Source: an uncultured Nioella sp. (GTDB lineage: Bacteria; Pseudomonadota; Alphaproteobacteria; Rhodobacterales; Rhodobacteraceae). Taken from it: 64,000 bases of DNA. Both the position numbers and the translations under genes were made by a program. The stretch is from the NCBI GenBank assembly GCA_947495575.1, contig CANLZL010000003.1:1-64000 (forward strand). Direction: 5' to 3'. Position 1 is the stretch's first letter; each line of letters opens with the position of its first letter. The notes below the pieces were generated by a model. The model ran no database searches. It was not told the DNA's origin and was given only the letters and a program-made list of their open reading frames with translations. Shown one piece after another: positions 43,980-52,793 of this stretch.

Positions 43980-44309
43980 TCAATCCTCCGACCGCTGAAT
44001 TCGGATCGCGACTGCATCAAGCGCCAGCATTGACGCCAGCCCGACACCGGCAAGGCCAAGTGCCAGCGAAAGGCCCCGCTCAAAAACTGCCAATACCAGA
44101 AGAACCACCGCAGCCCATTCGAGAATCATAGCCGTCATGGCCGAGGTGAGGCCCGTCATAAGGCCCGCTGCGCAAAGTATGATCAGGATCAGCGAAAGGG
44201 AATAGTCCGTTCCCTCAAGCCACTCCCTGACTTCCACCCGAAACACAACCAGCAGGGCCACCAAGGTCAAAAGACCAGCCAGACTGTGACTAGTCCGTAG
44301 GGCGTTCAT
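43980..44309 (-). CDS. Small membrane protein of unknown function
   Basis: A 109-residue hydrophobic protein with about four helices (SLAGLLTLVALLVVFRVEV, YSLSLILIILCAAGLMTGLTSAMTAMILEWAAVVLLVLAVFERG, ALGLAGVGLASMLALDAV). It overlaps the upstream GDPD gene by 4 nt. I see no known family. Confidence 0.75.
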   Translation of the reverse strand: MNALRTSHSLAGLLTLVALLVVFRVEVREWLEGTDYSLSLILIILCAAGLMTGLTSAMTAMILEWAAVVLLVLAVFERGLSLALGLAGVGLASMLALDAVAIRIQRSED

Positions 44310-45058
44310 GCCAGATAGCCCTCGAAAGTGATATTATCGGCCACCAAACGCGCTTCGACCTCTTGTTCGGCACTTTTGACTGTCCAGCATAATACTGGAA
44401 CGCCACGTGCCTTCAATTCTGCCACTGAATGGTCGTTCAAATCTGCGCGGTCATGACTGATGAAGCTTGCACCAACGCGGTCGAAATCCGAGATGGCCTT
44501 CAGCGCTTCAAGACGCGCTTCACCGAGGGGCGCCCATTCCGGATCACCATAGCTTCCGGTCACAATGCCCCTTGGAATATCCGGCGCGGCAGCACCAAAA
44601 GCGGCCACAGAATGCGGATTGAAACTCATCACAGCGACAGGGCCGTCGTAAGATTCCAGGATCTTGGCCACTTGATACTCTAGTTCCTCGTCGACGTAGC
44701 CCATCACCCGTGTCTGATCTTTTATCTCGATCAGCAACGGTGCGCGGCCTGCAACCAAATCCAGCACGTCCGCTAATGTTGGGATACCCTCGTCGGTTTC
44801 CAGCAATCGCACATCTTCCAAATCGGCTGTGTTGCGGAATTTGAGCATCACCTCCTGTCCTGCCATGCGAACAAGGTCATAGTCGTGAAACGCCAGCGGC
44901 ACGCCATCGCCCGCCGCCTGAATGTCGATCTCGACGCCATATCCAGCCTCAACAGCCGCGCGAATGGCCGCCATCGAATTTTCCGGGCGGCCTGCCGTCC
45001 GATCGTGCAAACCGCGATGGGCAATTGGTGTGCCAAGGAACGCGTTGGGCAAGGTCAT
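44306..45058 (-). CDS. Glycerophosphodiester phosphodiesterase family protein
   Basis: A 250-residue GDPD domain protein: IAHRGLHDRTAGRPENSMAAIRAAVEAGYGVEIDIQAAGDGVPLAFHD contains the catalytic His, Arg, Glu and Asp cluster. It hydrolyses glycerophosphodiesters to glycerol-3-phosphate and an alcohol. No signal peptide, so cytosolic. Overlaps of 4 nt with the RidA gene upstream and the small membrane protein downstream make a three-gene unit. Confidence 0.92.
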   Translation of the reverse strand: MTLPNAFLGTPIAHRGLHDRTAGRPENSMAAIRAAVEAGYGVEIDIQAAGDGVPLAFHDYDLVRMAGQEVMLKFRNTADLEDVRLLETDEGIPTLADVLDLVAGRAPLLIEIKDQTRVMGYVDEELEYQVAKILESYDGPVAVMSFNPHSVAAFGAAAPDIPRGIVTGSYGDPEWAPLGEARLEALKAISDFDRVGASFISHDRADLNDHSVAELKARGVPVLCWTVKSAEQEVEARLVADNITFEGYLA

Positions 45059-45516
45059 TTGATTTCAAAGACCCCGTCTATTTCCACTGCAACGCCAAAT
45101 GGAAGGGAGGCTGCTGAAACGGCAGAGCGGGCATGTTTTCCTGCCTCGCCAAGGGCTTCTCCAAGAAAATCAGACGCGCCATTAATGACCTTCGGCTGGT
45201 CGACAAAATCGCCGGTTGAATTGACAAAGCCAGTCAGTTTGATCACCCGCACAAGTCGATCCAGATCGCCGTCACAGGCCGCTTTGACCTGAGCCAGCAG
45301 GTTGATCGCACAGATCTTGGCAGCTGCGGCACCATCTTCGACGGACATATCAGCGCCCAGTTTGCCGATGATCATTTCGCCATCCTTCATGGCAATTTGT
45401 CCGGAGACATGTACAAGCGATCCGCTTTGCACAAAGGGCACGTAATTGGCGGCAGGTGCAGGTGCGTCAGGCAAAGTTACGCCCAGCTCGGCCAAGCGGG
45501 TCTCATAGGTGCTCAT
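45055..45516 (-). CDS. RidA family protein
   Basis: A 153-residue YjgF/YER057c/UK114 protein. YVPFVQSGSLVHVSGQIAMKDGEM and HARSAVSAASLPFGVAVEIDGVFEI show the fold and the conserved arginine of the reactive-imine site. RidA proteins hydrolyse enamine/imine intermediates that leak from PLP enzymes. It begins a 4-nt overlapped series with GDPD and a small membrane protein. Confidence 0.92.
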   Translation of the reverse strand: MSTYETRLAELGVTLPDAPAPAANYVPFVQSGSLVHVSGQIAMKDGEMIIGKLGADMSVEDGAAAAKICAINLLAQVKAACDGDLDRLVRVIKLTGFVNSTGDFVDQPKVINGASDFLGEALGEAGKHARSAVSAASLPFGVAVEIDGVFEIK

Positions 45517-45589
45517 CAGGGATCTCCGGTGTCAGGAAAAGCGATTCTCGACCGGCACGTTAGCGATGCGCCCGCCCCTTGGGAAGCAG

Positions 45590-46897
45590 TCAGCTTTCGC
45601 GAAACGCCCGGTTGAAATAATCGGCAAGGGGCTGCAGCAGGTAGGCCAATGGTGTGCGGTCAGCAGTGCGAATAAACGCCTCTACCGGCATACCCGGCAG
45701 AAGCGTCAGACCGTTCAACCGCTCAACTTCACCCTCGTTCAATACAATCTCGGCCTCGTAGAAACTTGCTCCGGTATTGTTATCGGTGAATGCGTCGGCT
45801 GAAACTTGGCTGACGCGACCAAAAAGTTCAGGCGTCGTGCGCGTATCAAATACAGGAAACCGCAGTACAGCGTTCTGGCCAACAAAGACTTCGTCAACAT
45901 TTGTTGGCTGAACTCGAGTTGAAATCACCAACGGGCGGTCTTGTGGGACAAGGAACAAAACAGGCTCCGCCGCCTGAATTACTGACCGTTCGCCAAAAAC
46001 CTGCAATCCGTAGACTACGCCGCTGACCGGTGCGCGCATGACCATTTCATCCAATTGCCGCGCGAACGCGCGTTGGCGCTCGGCCAGTTCGGCCACTTGA
46101 ACGCGCACTTCTCGTAGTTGCTCGATCGCTTCTTCGCGGCGCTCTGTCTCTAGTTGCAGTATGGCAAGATTGATTTCGGTAATGCGCCCTTCGGCTTCTG
46201 CCCGTGACGCATCCAGTTCTCCGATGGATCCCAATAGTCGCGCGCTTTCGCGTTGCAGGGTCAGGCCGCGGGTCGCCTCCGTCAAACCGCGTTCAACCAA
46301 ATCCAGAACGTTGACCAATTCGGCATTCACCAGGTCGCTTTGCTCAGTCAATGCCAGCCTTTGGGCGCCAATGCCCTCGATTTGAGATCGAGTTTGGTCG
46401 GCCCTCCTGTTTAGTTGATCCATTTCTTGGGCCAATGTTTCTGATCGAGCCACGAAAAGGTTCGATTGGCCTTCAAGTATTTCGGCAAGGGCTGCATCTT
46501 CGGCCGCTGCGTCCAGCAAATCTTGTGGGTAGTTCACCTGTTCCAACCCGTCGCGTTCGGCCTCCAAACGGGCTTGCCTCGCGCGCCATTCGTTCAATTG
46601 CGCCGTGACCACGGAAAGGTTTGATTGAATGACCGAGCCGTCCAGCCGGATCAGTACATCCCCCTCGGCAACCAACTGGCCTTCGTCGACCTCCAGCGCC
46701 GCGACAACTCCGCCTTCTGGGTGCTGAATGGCCTGTCTGTTTTGATCCACTTCGATTTGGCCCGATGCCACGACGGCGCCCGCGATATTCGAAAATGCTG
46801 CCCAGGCGCCAAATCCGCCAACCAAGATGACCAGTGACAGAAAACCTAGGACAAGTGGGCCCCTGGCAGACCACGCAGGTTTTGTTGCCATGCTCAT
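45590..46897 (-). CDS. HlyD-family type I secretion adaptor
   Basis: A 435-residue periplasmic membrane-fusion protein. It has one N-terminal TM (LVLGFLSLVILVGGFGAWAAF) and a first beta-barrel/lipoyl part (VVASGQIEVDQNRQAIQHPEGGVVAALEVDEGQLVAEGDVLIRLDG). A long coiled coil follows, then a second barrel with MRAPVSGVVYGLQVFG and a C-terminal region typical of HlyD. It overlaps the ABC gene by 4 nt. The partner outer-membrane channel and substrate are not next to it. Confidence 0.9.
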   Translation of the reverse strand: MSMATKPAWSARGPLVLGFLSLVILVGGFGAWAAFSNIAGAVVASGQIEVDQNRQAIQHPEGGVVAALEVDEGQLVAEGDVLIRLDGSVIQSNLSVVTAQLNEWRARQARLEAERDGLEQVNYPQDLLDAAAEDAALAEILEGQSNLFVARSETLAQEMDQLNRRADQTRSQIEGIGAQRLALTEQSDLVNAELVNVLDLVERGLTEATRGLTLQRESARLLGSIGELDASRAEAEGRITEINLAILQLETERREEAIEQLREVRVQVAELAERQRAFARQLDEMVMRAPVSGVVYGLQVFGERSVIQAAEPVLFLVPQDRPLVISTRVQPTNVDEVFVGQNAVLRFPVFDTRTTPELFGRVSQVSADAFTDNNTGASFYEAEIVLNEGEVERLNGLTLLPGMPVEAFIRTADRTPLAYLLQPLADYFNRAFRES

Positions 46898-48642
46898 TGG
46901 ACCCCTCCTTGCGCTGAGGGTTTTTGGGCTGTCTGGGTAACTTCCTGATGATTTTGCAGCACTTTTTTTAGAACTTCATCGCGCGGACCAAAGGCGCGCT
47001 GCAAACCGTTTTCCAGAACCAAAAGCGTGTCACATTCTTTGATTGCTGCGGGCCTATGGGCCATGATCAACACGGCTTTACCCTCGGCCTTCATGGTGCG
47101 AATGGCCTTGTTCAGGGACTCGCTGCCCTCATTATCCAGATTTGAATTCGGCTCATCCAACACAAGAATGACTGGGTCTCCATATAGGGCTCGCGCCAGG
47201 CCAACCCGTTGAATTTGCCCGCCGGACAATTTCGAACTTTCCGGGCTCATGACCGTATCATAGCCATTGACCTGATTGCGGATCATCTGGTCAGCATCGG
47301 CCTTGCGCGCGGCCAGAACAACCTGTTCAGGATCTGGGTTCTCGTCCAGGCGCGCAATGTTTTCGGCCAATGTCCCATCAAACAGGCTAACTCTCTGCGG
47401 CAAATATCCCAGCAAACTACCTAGGACGTCTGGGTCGTACTGATCCAACGTCGCACCATCCAGGCGAATTTGCCCCCCGGCAGGTTGCCAGACTCCGGTT
47501 AATGCCTTGGCCAAAGTAGACTTGCCTGACCCAGAGGGGCCAATGACGCCCATGGCCTGACCCGGTTCAACCTTGAAACTTACCATGCGCAACGTCGCTT
47601 GGTTATGACCGGGTGGCACAACTGACAACTGATTGGCAACCAGCGAAGCGGAAGGGCGTGGCAGGGGCAATCGTTTGGGTTCAGGGCGCACTTCGTTCAA
47701 CAAGATATGTAGCCGACGCCAGCCATGTCGCGCCCGCGCGATTGATTGCCATTGGCCGATTGCCATTTCGATTGGCGCCAGGGCCCGCCCCAGAAGGATC
47801 GACCCTGCAATCATTGCGCCTGCGGTCAGTTCGTTTTGCAGCACCAGATAGGCCCCAAGGCCCAACATTGCGGATTGCAGAAACAGCCGCAATGTTTTGG
47901 TCAATGTCGTAAATCCACCAACGCGATCAGCCGCCGAAATGGTTTGCCCCAGGGCCCGCGTCCGCAAATGCCGCCAGCGCGCCAAGGCACGTGACTGCAT
48001 GCCGAGGCTGCGCACCAATTCAGATTCTGATTGCAGACGAACGGCCATCCTGTCTGCCGTCATGGCGGCACTGTTTGCCTCCATCAGCGGCTGACTGGAT
48101 TTAGCCTGATTGAGAAGGGTTATCAAAACCAGCAGGACACCGCCGGACAGAGCGAGCCATCCAAGCCAAGGATGAAAAACAAAGATCGCCAGCAAGAAAA
48201 CTGGCGTCCAGGGCAAGTCAAAAATGGATAAAAATACCGGAGATGAGAGCAACCTCTGTACCGCCTCAAGATCGGCAAGTCCGGTTTGAGCGCCGCCAAC
48301 ACGTGCCGCCCGCGCCAGAGAAGCACGAAAGACACGGTCATCCAGCCCGTCTTGCAATCGGGCGCCAATCCGCGCGGCAATTCGTCCGCGAGAATAATCC
48401 AATAGCCCCATCATCAGGAAAAGAAACGTAACAAGCAGGGACAATGCCAACAGCGTTTCTTCCGAGCCGCTGCCCAAAACCCGGTCATAGACCTGCAGCA
48501 TGTAAAGCGGTCCAGTCAGCATCAGCAAATTGGTAAACATGCTGAAAATGAACACCGCCAATAGCAATCGCCCGTTCCGGCGACGCGCCTCGGCCAATTC
48601 CTCCGAGCGCCCGGAATCTGCATTTTGTGGCTGTTTTGTCAT
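46894..48642 (-). CDS. Type I secretion system permease/ATPase
   Basis: A 582-residue ABC exporter of the PrtD/HlyB type without a C39 or CLD leader-peptidase domain. Six membrane helices are followed by a nucleotide-binding domain with Walker A GPSGSGKSTLAKALTGVW, the LSGGQIQRVGLARAL signature and Walker B VILVLDEPNSNLDNE. It pairs with the HlyD protein downstream to export a protein, most often an RTX-type substrate with a C-terminal signal. No RTX gene (GGxGxDxxx repeats) is in this window. Confidence 0.92.
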   Translation of the reverse strand: MTKQPQNADSGRSEELAEARRRNGRLLLAVFIFSMFTNLLMLTGPLYMLQVYDRVLGSGSEETLLALSLLVTFLFLMMGLLDYSRGRIAARIGARLQDGLDDRVFRASLARAARVGGAQTGLADLEAVQRLLSSPVFLSIFDLPWTPVFLLAIFVFHPWLGWLALSGGVLLVLITLLNQAKSSQPLMEANSAAMTADRMAVRLQSESELVRSLGMQSRALARWRHLRTRALGQTISAADRVGGFTTLTKTLRLFLQSAMLGLGAYLVLQNELTAGAMIAGSILLGRALAPIEMAIGQWQSIARARHGWRRLHILLNEVRPEPKRLPLPRPSASLVANQLSVVPPGHNQATLRMVSFKVEPGQAMGVIGPSGSGKSTLAKALTGVWQPAGGQIRLDGATLDQYDPDVLGSLLGYLPQRVSLFDGTLAENIARLDENPDPEQVVLAARKADADQMIRNQVNGYDTVMSPESSKLSGGQIQRVGLARALYGDPVILVLDEPNSNLDNEGSESLNKAIRTMKAEGKAVLIMAHRPAAIKECDTLLVLENGLQRAFGPRDEVLKKVLQNHQEVTQTAQKPSAQGGVQ

Positions 48643-48802
48643 CTGCCTTTGCGGGCCTCCGCCTGAATGATGCTAATTTGGACCGCCGATGTTGACAGCC
48701 CCGCCACAGTCCCTACCAAAAGCAGTGCGCCAGTGGAATTGAGTCTGGCCAACATCTTTGATTTCCGATTTGAGCTACTATCTGACTAAGCCTACGAAAG
48801 CG

Positions 48803-49612
48803 TTGACGAGAACTCCATTGTCCAGTGCCCTACCCACACCCCGATTGCGCTCGATTGTTGCTGCAATGACTCTGCTGGCCCTGGCGGCTTGCGGGCCTGC
48901 GACCTTGCCATCAGGCGCCACGATAAATGATCCGACAGAGGTTCAGAACCGCGGCATTCACCAGTTTAACGTTGCAGTGGATCGCGCGCTTATTCGCCCG
49001 GTTTCGCTGACATATGGCACCGTGGTTCCTGAACCCGTGCGCGATAGCGTCAGCAACTTTTCTGATAATCTTGATCAGCCGCGCCATGTCGTAAACAACC
49101 TACTGCAATTTCGCCTTTACAGCGCGGCGCAGAACACCTTCCGCTTCCTTGTGAATTCCACTTTCGGATTTGGCGGCCTGTTCGACCCTGCGACCGATAT
49201 GGGCATTCTGCCTGTTGAGACCGACTTCGGCGAAACGCTGCACGTATGGGGCGTCGAAGAGGGCGCCTATGTTGTGTTACCCGTTCTTGGCCCCTCGACC
49301 AGCCGGGACACCGCCGGTTTCATCGTCGACCGGGTTATGAACCCGACGCGTCTGGTACTGACCGCCCCGGAAAGCGATTACGCCACGGGTGCAACTGTCG
49401 CTGACGCAATGAACACGCGTTATCGTTTTGCGGATACGATTGACGGACTGTATTATGACAGTGCCGACAGCTACAGCCAGGCGCGGCTGCTGTTCCTGCA
49501 GAACCGCCGGTTTGAACTGCGCGGGAATGCCCCCGTCGACTACGCCGACCCCTATGAAGACCCCTATTCCGATCCTTACGAAGATCCATATGAGGACCCC
49601 TATGCGCAATAA
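48803..49612 (+). CDS. mlaA: MlaA/VacJ-family outer-membrane lipoprotein
   Basis: A VacJ-type lipoprotein that maintains outer-membrane lipid asymmetry by removing surface phospholipid. The lipobox is VAAMTLLALAACG; NRGIHQFNVAVDRALIRPVSLTYGTVVPEPVRDSVSNFSDNLDQP and FLVNSTFGFGGLFDPATDMG are family signatures. The C-terminus is a striking acidic repeat, DPYEDPYSDPYEDPYEDPY. Only TTG codons are available as starts; 48803 is a compromise and the track start is 48758. It overlaps mlaC by 11 nt. Confidence 0.88.
   Translation: MTRTPLSSALPTPRLRSIVAAMTLLALAACGPATLPSGATINDPTEVQNRGIHQFNVAVDRALIRPVSLTYGTVVPEPVRDSVSNFSDNLDQPRHVVNNLLQFRLYSAAQNTFRFLVNSTFGFGGLFDPATDMGILPVETDFGETLHVWGVEEGAYVVLPVLGPSTSRDTAGFIVDRVMNPTRLVLTAPESDYATGATVADAMNTRYRFADTIDGLYYDSADSYSQARLLFLQNRRFELRGNAPVDYADPYEDPYSDPYEDPYEDPYAQ
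49547..49603 (+). repeat. DPY(E/S) tandem repeat at the mlaA 3' end
   Basis: Five 12-bp units encode DPYEDPYSDPYEDPYEDPY in the mlaA frame. The last units also carry the mlaC Shine-Dalgarno (GAGG, 49592-49595) and its ATG (49602), so the repeat is used twice, in two frames. Confidence 0.85.
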
Positions 49613-50213
49613 ATTCTCTTTTTCGCGACGTGGATTCCTGGGTCTGAGTCTGGCTTCAACCGCTGGGCTAATGATGCCAGAGCGCATTTGGGCCCTGACC
49701 ACCAGTGCAGCACGCACATTGGTAGAGGGTCTGGTTGCTGATTTGTATGATGTGATCAATTCAGGCCGGGCAGAAGACCGAATGTATCGTGATTTCGAAG
49801 GATTTCTCGATCGCTATGCAGACATGCCAATTATCGCCCAATCAGTAATGGGTGTAGATTGGCGACGCGCCTCTTCAGGTCAACGCAGTGCCTTTGTGTC
49901 GGCATTCAAAACTTATATTTCGCGCAAATATGGCAGCCGGTTCCGCGATCTTGTTGGTGGGCAAATCGAAGTCACCGACGCGCGGGCCATTCGCAACTTC
50001 TTCGAGGTTCGGTCGCTCGCGCGATTGCGCGGCGAGTCACCATTCGAAGTCATCTGGTTGGTGTCGGACGGGTCGGGCGCTCCGCGAGTGTTCAATATTA
50101 TCATCGAAGGTATCAACCTCACCACGACAGAGCGGGAAGAGGTCGGCGCCCTCATGGATCGCAATGGTGGCAATATTGATGCGATGATCGCGGATCTGCG
50201 TAACGCCAGTTAA
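49602..50213 (+). CDS. mlaC: MlaC-like phospholipid-binding ABC transporter protein (Tat signal)
   Basis: A 203-residue protein of the MlaC/Ttg2D family, the periplasmic shuttle in the Mla lipid pathway. The start MRNKFSFSRRGFLGLSLASTAGLMM carries a clear twin-arginine signal (SRRGFLG), unlike the Sec signals of typical MlaC proteins. Typical MlaC residues follow: DLYDVINSGRAEDRMYRDFEGFLDRYADM, AFVSAFKTYISRKYGSRFRDL. ATG 49602 has GAGG six bases upstream, inside mlaA's repeat; the long track ORF from 49428 is not used. mlaFED is not in the window. Confidence 0.85.
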   Translation: MRNKFSFSRRGFLGLSLASTAGLMMPERIWALTTSAARTLVEGLVADLYDVINSGRAEDRMYRDFEGFLDRYADMPIIAQSVMGVDWRRASSGQRSAFVSAFKTYISRKYGSRFRDLVGGQIEVTDARAIRNFFEVRSLARLRGESPFEVIWLVSDGSGAPRVFNIIIEGINLTTTEREEVGALMDRNGGNIDAMIADLRNAS

Positions 50214-50299
50214 GTGCGGCCTGCCCTGCGCCGTCTTTTAAGGCCCATTGCGGCCTCTCATTAAGGCAGCGCGACCCGACGATGGCCCCATCGGGGCTT

Positions 50300-50322
50300 G
50301 AGGAGGGGCGCCCCTCCTCCTT
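50300..50322 (+). terminator. Palindromic hairpin downstream of mlaC
   Basis: GAGGAGGGGC and GCCCCTCCTC are a perfect inverted repeat with no spacer, followed by CTTTAG. It lies 86 bp after the mlaC stop. The T run is weak, so termination is likely but not certain. Confidence 0.55.
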
Positions 50323-50372
50323 TAGTTACCGCGCAACATGCACGACGTGGATTGACAGAAAGGCAAATCTGC

Positions 50373-52544
50373 CTAGTTCCGGTTGCGCCCCCCAAGAATA
50401 CCGATGACCTCCATCAGGATTTGCTCTGCCAAATCAGGCTGACGCGCTGGCGTCGCTTCCGGTTCGGGTGGCCGCGCCTCGGCAACAGGATCGATCATCG
50501 GCAAGGGGCGCGGTGGAATGCCTTCATGAATGCGTTCCATGGTTTGCCGCCAGATTTCTGCAGGCAAGCCACCGCCGGTGACGCCGGCCAGCGGCGTATT
50601 GTCATCATAACCCATCCAGACACCTGCAACGTAATCTGCCGTGAAACCGATAAACCACGCATCCCGCGCACTTTGCGTTGTGCCCGTTTTCCCCGCTACG
50701 GGGCGGTCCGGCAGCTGTGCCCGTGACCCAGTGCCATTGGCAACTACTTCGGCCATCATATAGGTCAGCTGACGCGCCGCGAACTCGCTGATGACGCGTT
50801 CCCTGATACCGCCGCCCTGGCCCATCATTGCGTCACTGTCACCCAAAAGGCGCAGGTCAATCAGGCCATAGGGGGCAACAGCAGAGCCGCCATTGAGAAT
50901 ACCGGCATAGGCGCCAGTCATTTCAATTAGAGTGCTTTCAGACACGCCAAGCGCCAAGGCCGGCCCATCAGCCAGATCGCTGTCGATGCCAAATTGAGAG
51001 GCGACGGTGCGCACCAGATCCCGGCCCACTTCTTCTGAAAGGCGCACCGCAGTTGTATTGAGCGACGCCCTGAGCGCGTCGGTGAGGGTCACTTCGCCGT
51101 AATATTCGCGCGTATAGTTTTGCGGCGTCCACGGGCCAGAGCCTGGCACATTGATCGTCAGCGCCGCATCAAGGATCATATCATCAAAACGCCAGCCTAG
51201 ATCGAGCGCAGTGGCAAACACAAAGGGCTTGAAGGCTGAACCTGTCTGCCGGTTGGCCTGCGTAGCGCGATTGAACAGTCCCGGCCCGGCCTGTCTGCCG
51301 CCAACCATGGCGCGCACGGCACCATCTGCGGACATTACGATAATCGCGGCTTGTGCCTCCGATCCTTCACGAACCTGATTGGCAAAGACCTCTTCCAGCG
51401 CTTCTTCCGCCGCTGCCTGCATCCGCGGATCAAACGTGGTGCGAAGGATCACATCTTCTGTAGTTTCACGTAGCAAGAAATTGGGACCCTGGGTCATCAC
51501 CCAATCGGCAAACGCATCGCCCGTACTGTCCTGCGCAGCGGAAGAAAGCGTGGCTGGGTTGGCCCGCGCCTGATCGGCCTCTGCTTCGGTCAGGTATCCC
51601 TGATCCTCCATCAGGTTCAGCACAACATTGGCGCGTTCCTGGCTGCGCAGCAGATTTGTGGTTGGGGCAAAGCGCGACGGCGCGGTCAGAAGCCCTGCCA
51701 ACATTGCGCCCTCAGATGCAGTTACTTCGGCGGCGGAATGGCCAAAATAGCGCTGCGAGGCGGCTTCGACGCCATAGGCACCCGCACCCATATAGGCGCG
51801 GTTGAGGTAGATCGTCAGGATTTCATCCTTGGTATACCGCAGCTCCATCGCGAGCGCGAAAGGCATCTCCTGAATTTTGCGCCACATGCTACCGCGACGG
51901 CAATCGGCCTCGTATTCGGCCTCGGTCTCCCAAACATCAGGGTCATAGGCCCGCCCCAGGCAGAGAAGCTTGGCCACCTGCTGTGTTATGGTGGAGCCGC
52001 CATGACCAGACAGAGGCCCACGCCCTTCGCGCAAGTTGATGCGGATGGCGGACGCAATACCGCGCGGACTGATCCCAAAATGCCGGAAAAAACGCCGATC
52101 TTCTGTGGCAACAATCGCGTTTACCACGTGTTCCGAAGCTGTGTCGGTATCAACCAGGCCACCGAATTGTTCACCGCGCCATGCAAAGACGTTGCCGTCG
52201 CGGTCCAGCATTGTGACCGAACCACGCGCACGTCCATCCACCAGTTCCTCCATCGGGGGAAGCGTTGTGTAGATATAGGCTGTCGCAGCGGCCACCATCA
52301 AGAATACGACAAGCGTGACCCGCCAAACGATGCCAAAAATGATCCTCAGGATAAGTCGGAAAAACGCGCCGATTGCGCCCAAAATCCCACGACGGGCGGG
52401 TTTGCGGGCATTTCTGCGCCGAGATGTGGTTTTTTTCCGTTTTGCCGGCGCACGCGACCGTGCAGGCGCAGCATTTCGCCGATCTGCAACCAGCCGACGA
52501 TTCCCACCTGACCCGCGTCCACCGCGATTTCCTGAAGCGCTCAT
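50373..52544 (-). CDS. Penicillin-binding protein 1A (bifunctional transglycosylase/transpeptidase)
   Basis: A 723-residue class A PBP that polymerises and cross-links peptidoglycan at the inner membrane. A basic N-terminal tail (RRRNARKPARRGILG) and one TM precede the GT51 domain (IVATEDRRFFRHFGISPRGIASAIRINL, GHGGSTITQQVAKLL) and the transpeptidase domain with GSAFKPFVF (SxxK), RASLNTTAVRL (SxN) and VAGKTGTTQ (KTG). An extra ~17-residue cysteine-containing insert lies after GSTITQQVAKLL. ATG 52544 is chosen because the homologous part starts there. Confidence 0.93.
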   Translation of the reverse strand: MSASGNRGGRGSGGNRRLVADRRNAAPARSRAPAKRKKTTSRRRNARKPARRGILGAIGAFFRLILRIIFGIVWRVTLVVFLMVAAATAYIYTTLPPMEELVDGRARGSVTMLDRDGNVFAWRGEQFGGLVDTDTASEHVVNAIVATEDRRFFRHFGISPRGIASAIRINLREGRGPLSGHGGSTITQQVAKLLCLGRAYDPDVWETEAEYEADCRRGSMWRKIQEMPFALAMELRYTKDEILTIYLNRAYMGAGAYGVEAASQRYFGHSAAEVTASEGAMLAGLLTAPSRFAPTTNLLRSQERANVVLNLMEDQGYLTEAEADQARANPATLSSAAQDSTGDAFADWVMTQGPNFLLRETTEDVILRTTFDPRMQAAAEEALEEVFANQVREGSEAQAAIIVMSADGAVRAMVGGRQAGPGLFNRATQANRQTGSAFKPFVFATALDLGWRFDDMILDAALTINVPGSGPWTPQNYTREYYGEVTLTDALRASLNTTAVRLSEEVGRDLVRTVASQFGIDSDLADGPALALGVSESTLIEMTGAYAGILNGGSAVAPYGLIDLRLLGDSDAMMGQGGGIRERVISEFAARQLTYMMAEVVANGTGSRAQLPDRPVAGKTGTTQSARDAWFIGFTADYVAGVWMGYDDNTPLAGVTGGGLPAEIWRQTMERIHEGIPPRPLPMIDPVAEARPPEPEATPARQPDLAEQILMEVIGILGGRNRN

Positions 52545-52793
52545 TGATGTACCTGCTCGTTTTGCAAGGAAGATACGGCAATCCGAGTCGTTTGTGGAGA
52601 GGCTTCGCCGCAGTGCCGAAATTCCATTTCGCCTATTTTTTGAACATTTGCACAAAAAACTGCCAATTTTTTGAAAAACGGGCATTTCGTTAACGCTTCC
52701 TTGCCCGCGTTTCGTTGCCCTTTGGGCCTCAACGTCCTGTCTTGGCACACGTCAGGGCCCGCTCGAGGCCCAAATAAACGGAAGGGTAACACC

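Noticed and set aside
51738-52511. 257-aa plus-strand ORF over PBP1A
   Set aside because: Antisense to the transglycosylase domain; no motif of its own.
52743-52758. Sigma-54-like element (TGGCAC) upstream of glnK
   Set aside because: The GG and GC elements are not at the required spacing (GG-N11-GC instead of N10) and the -12 box is poor, so the call is not supported.
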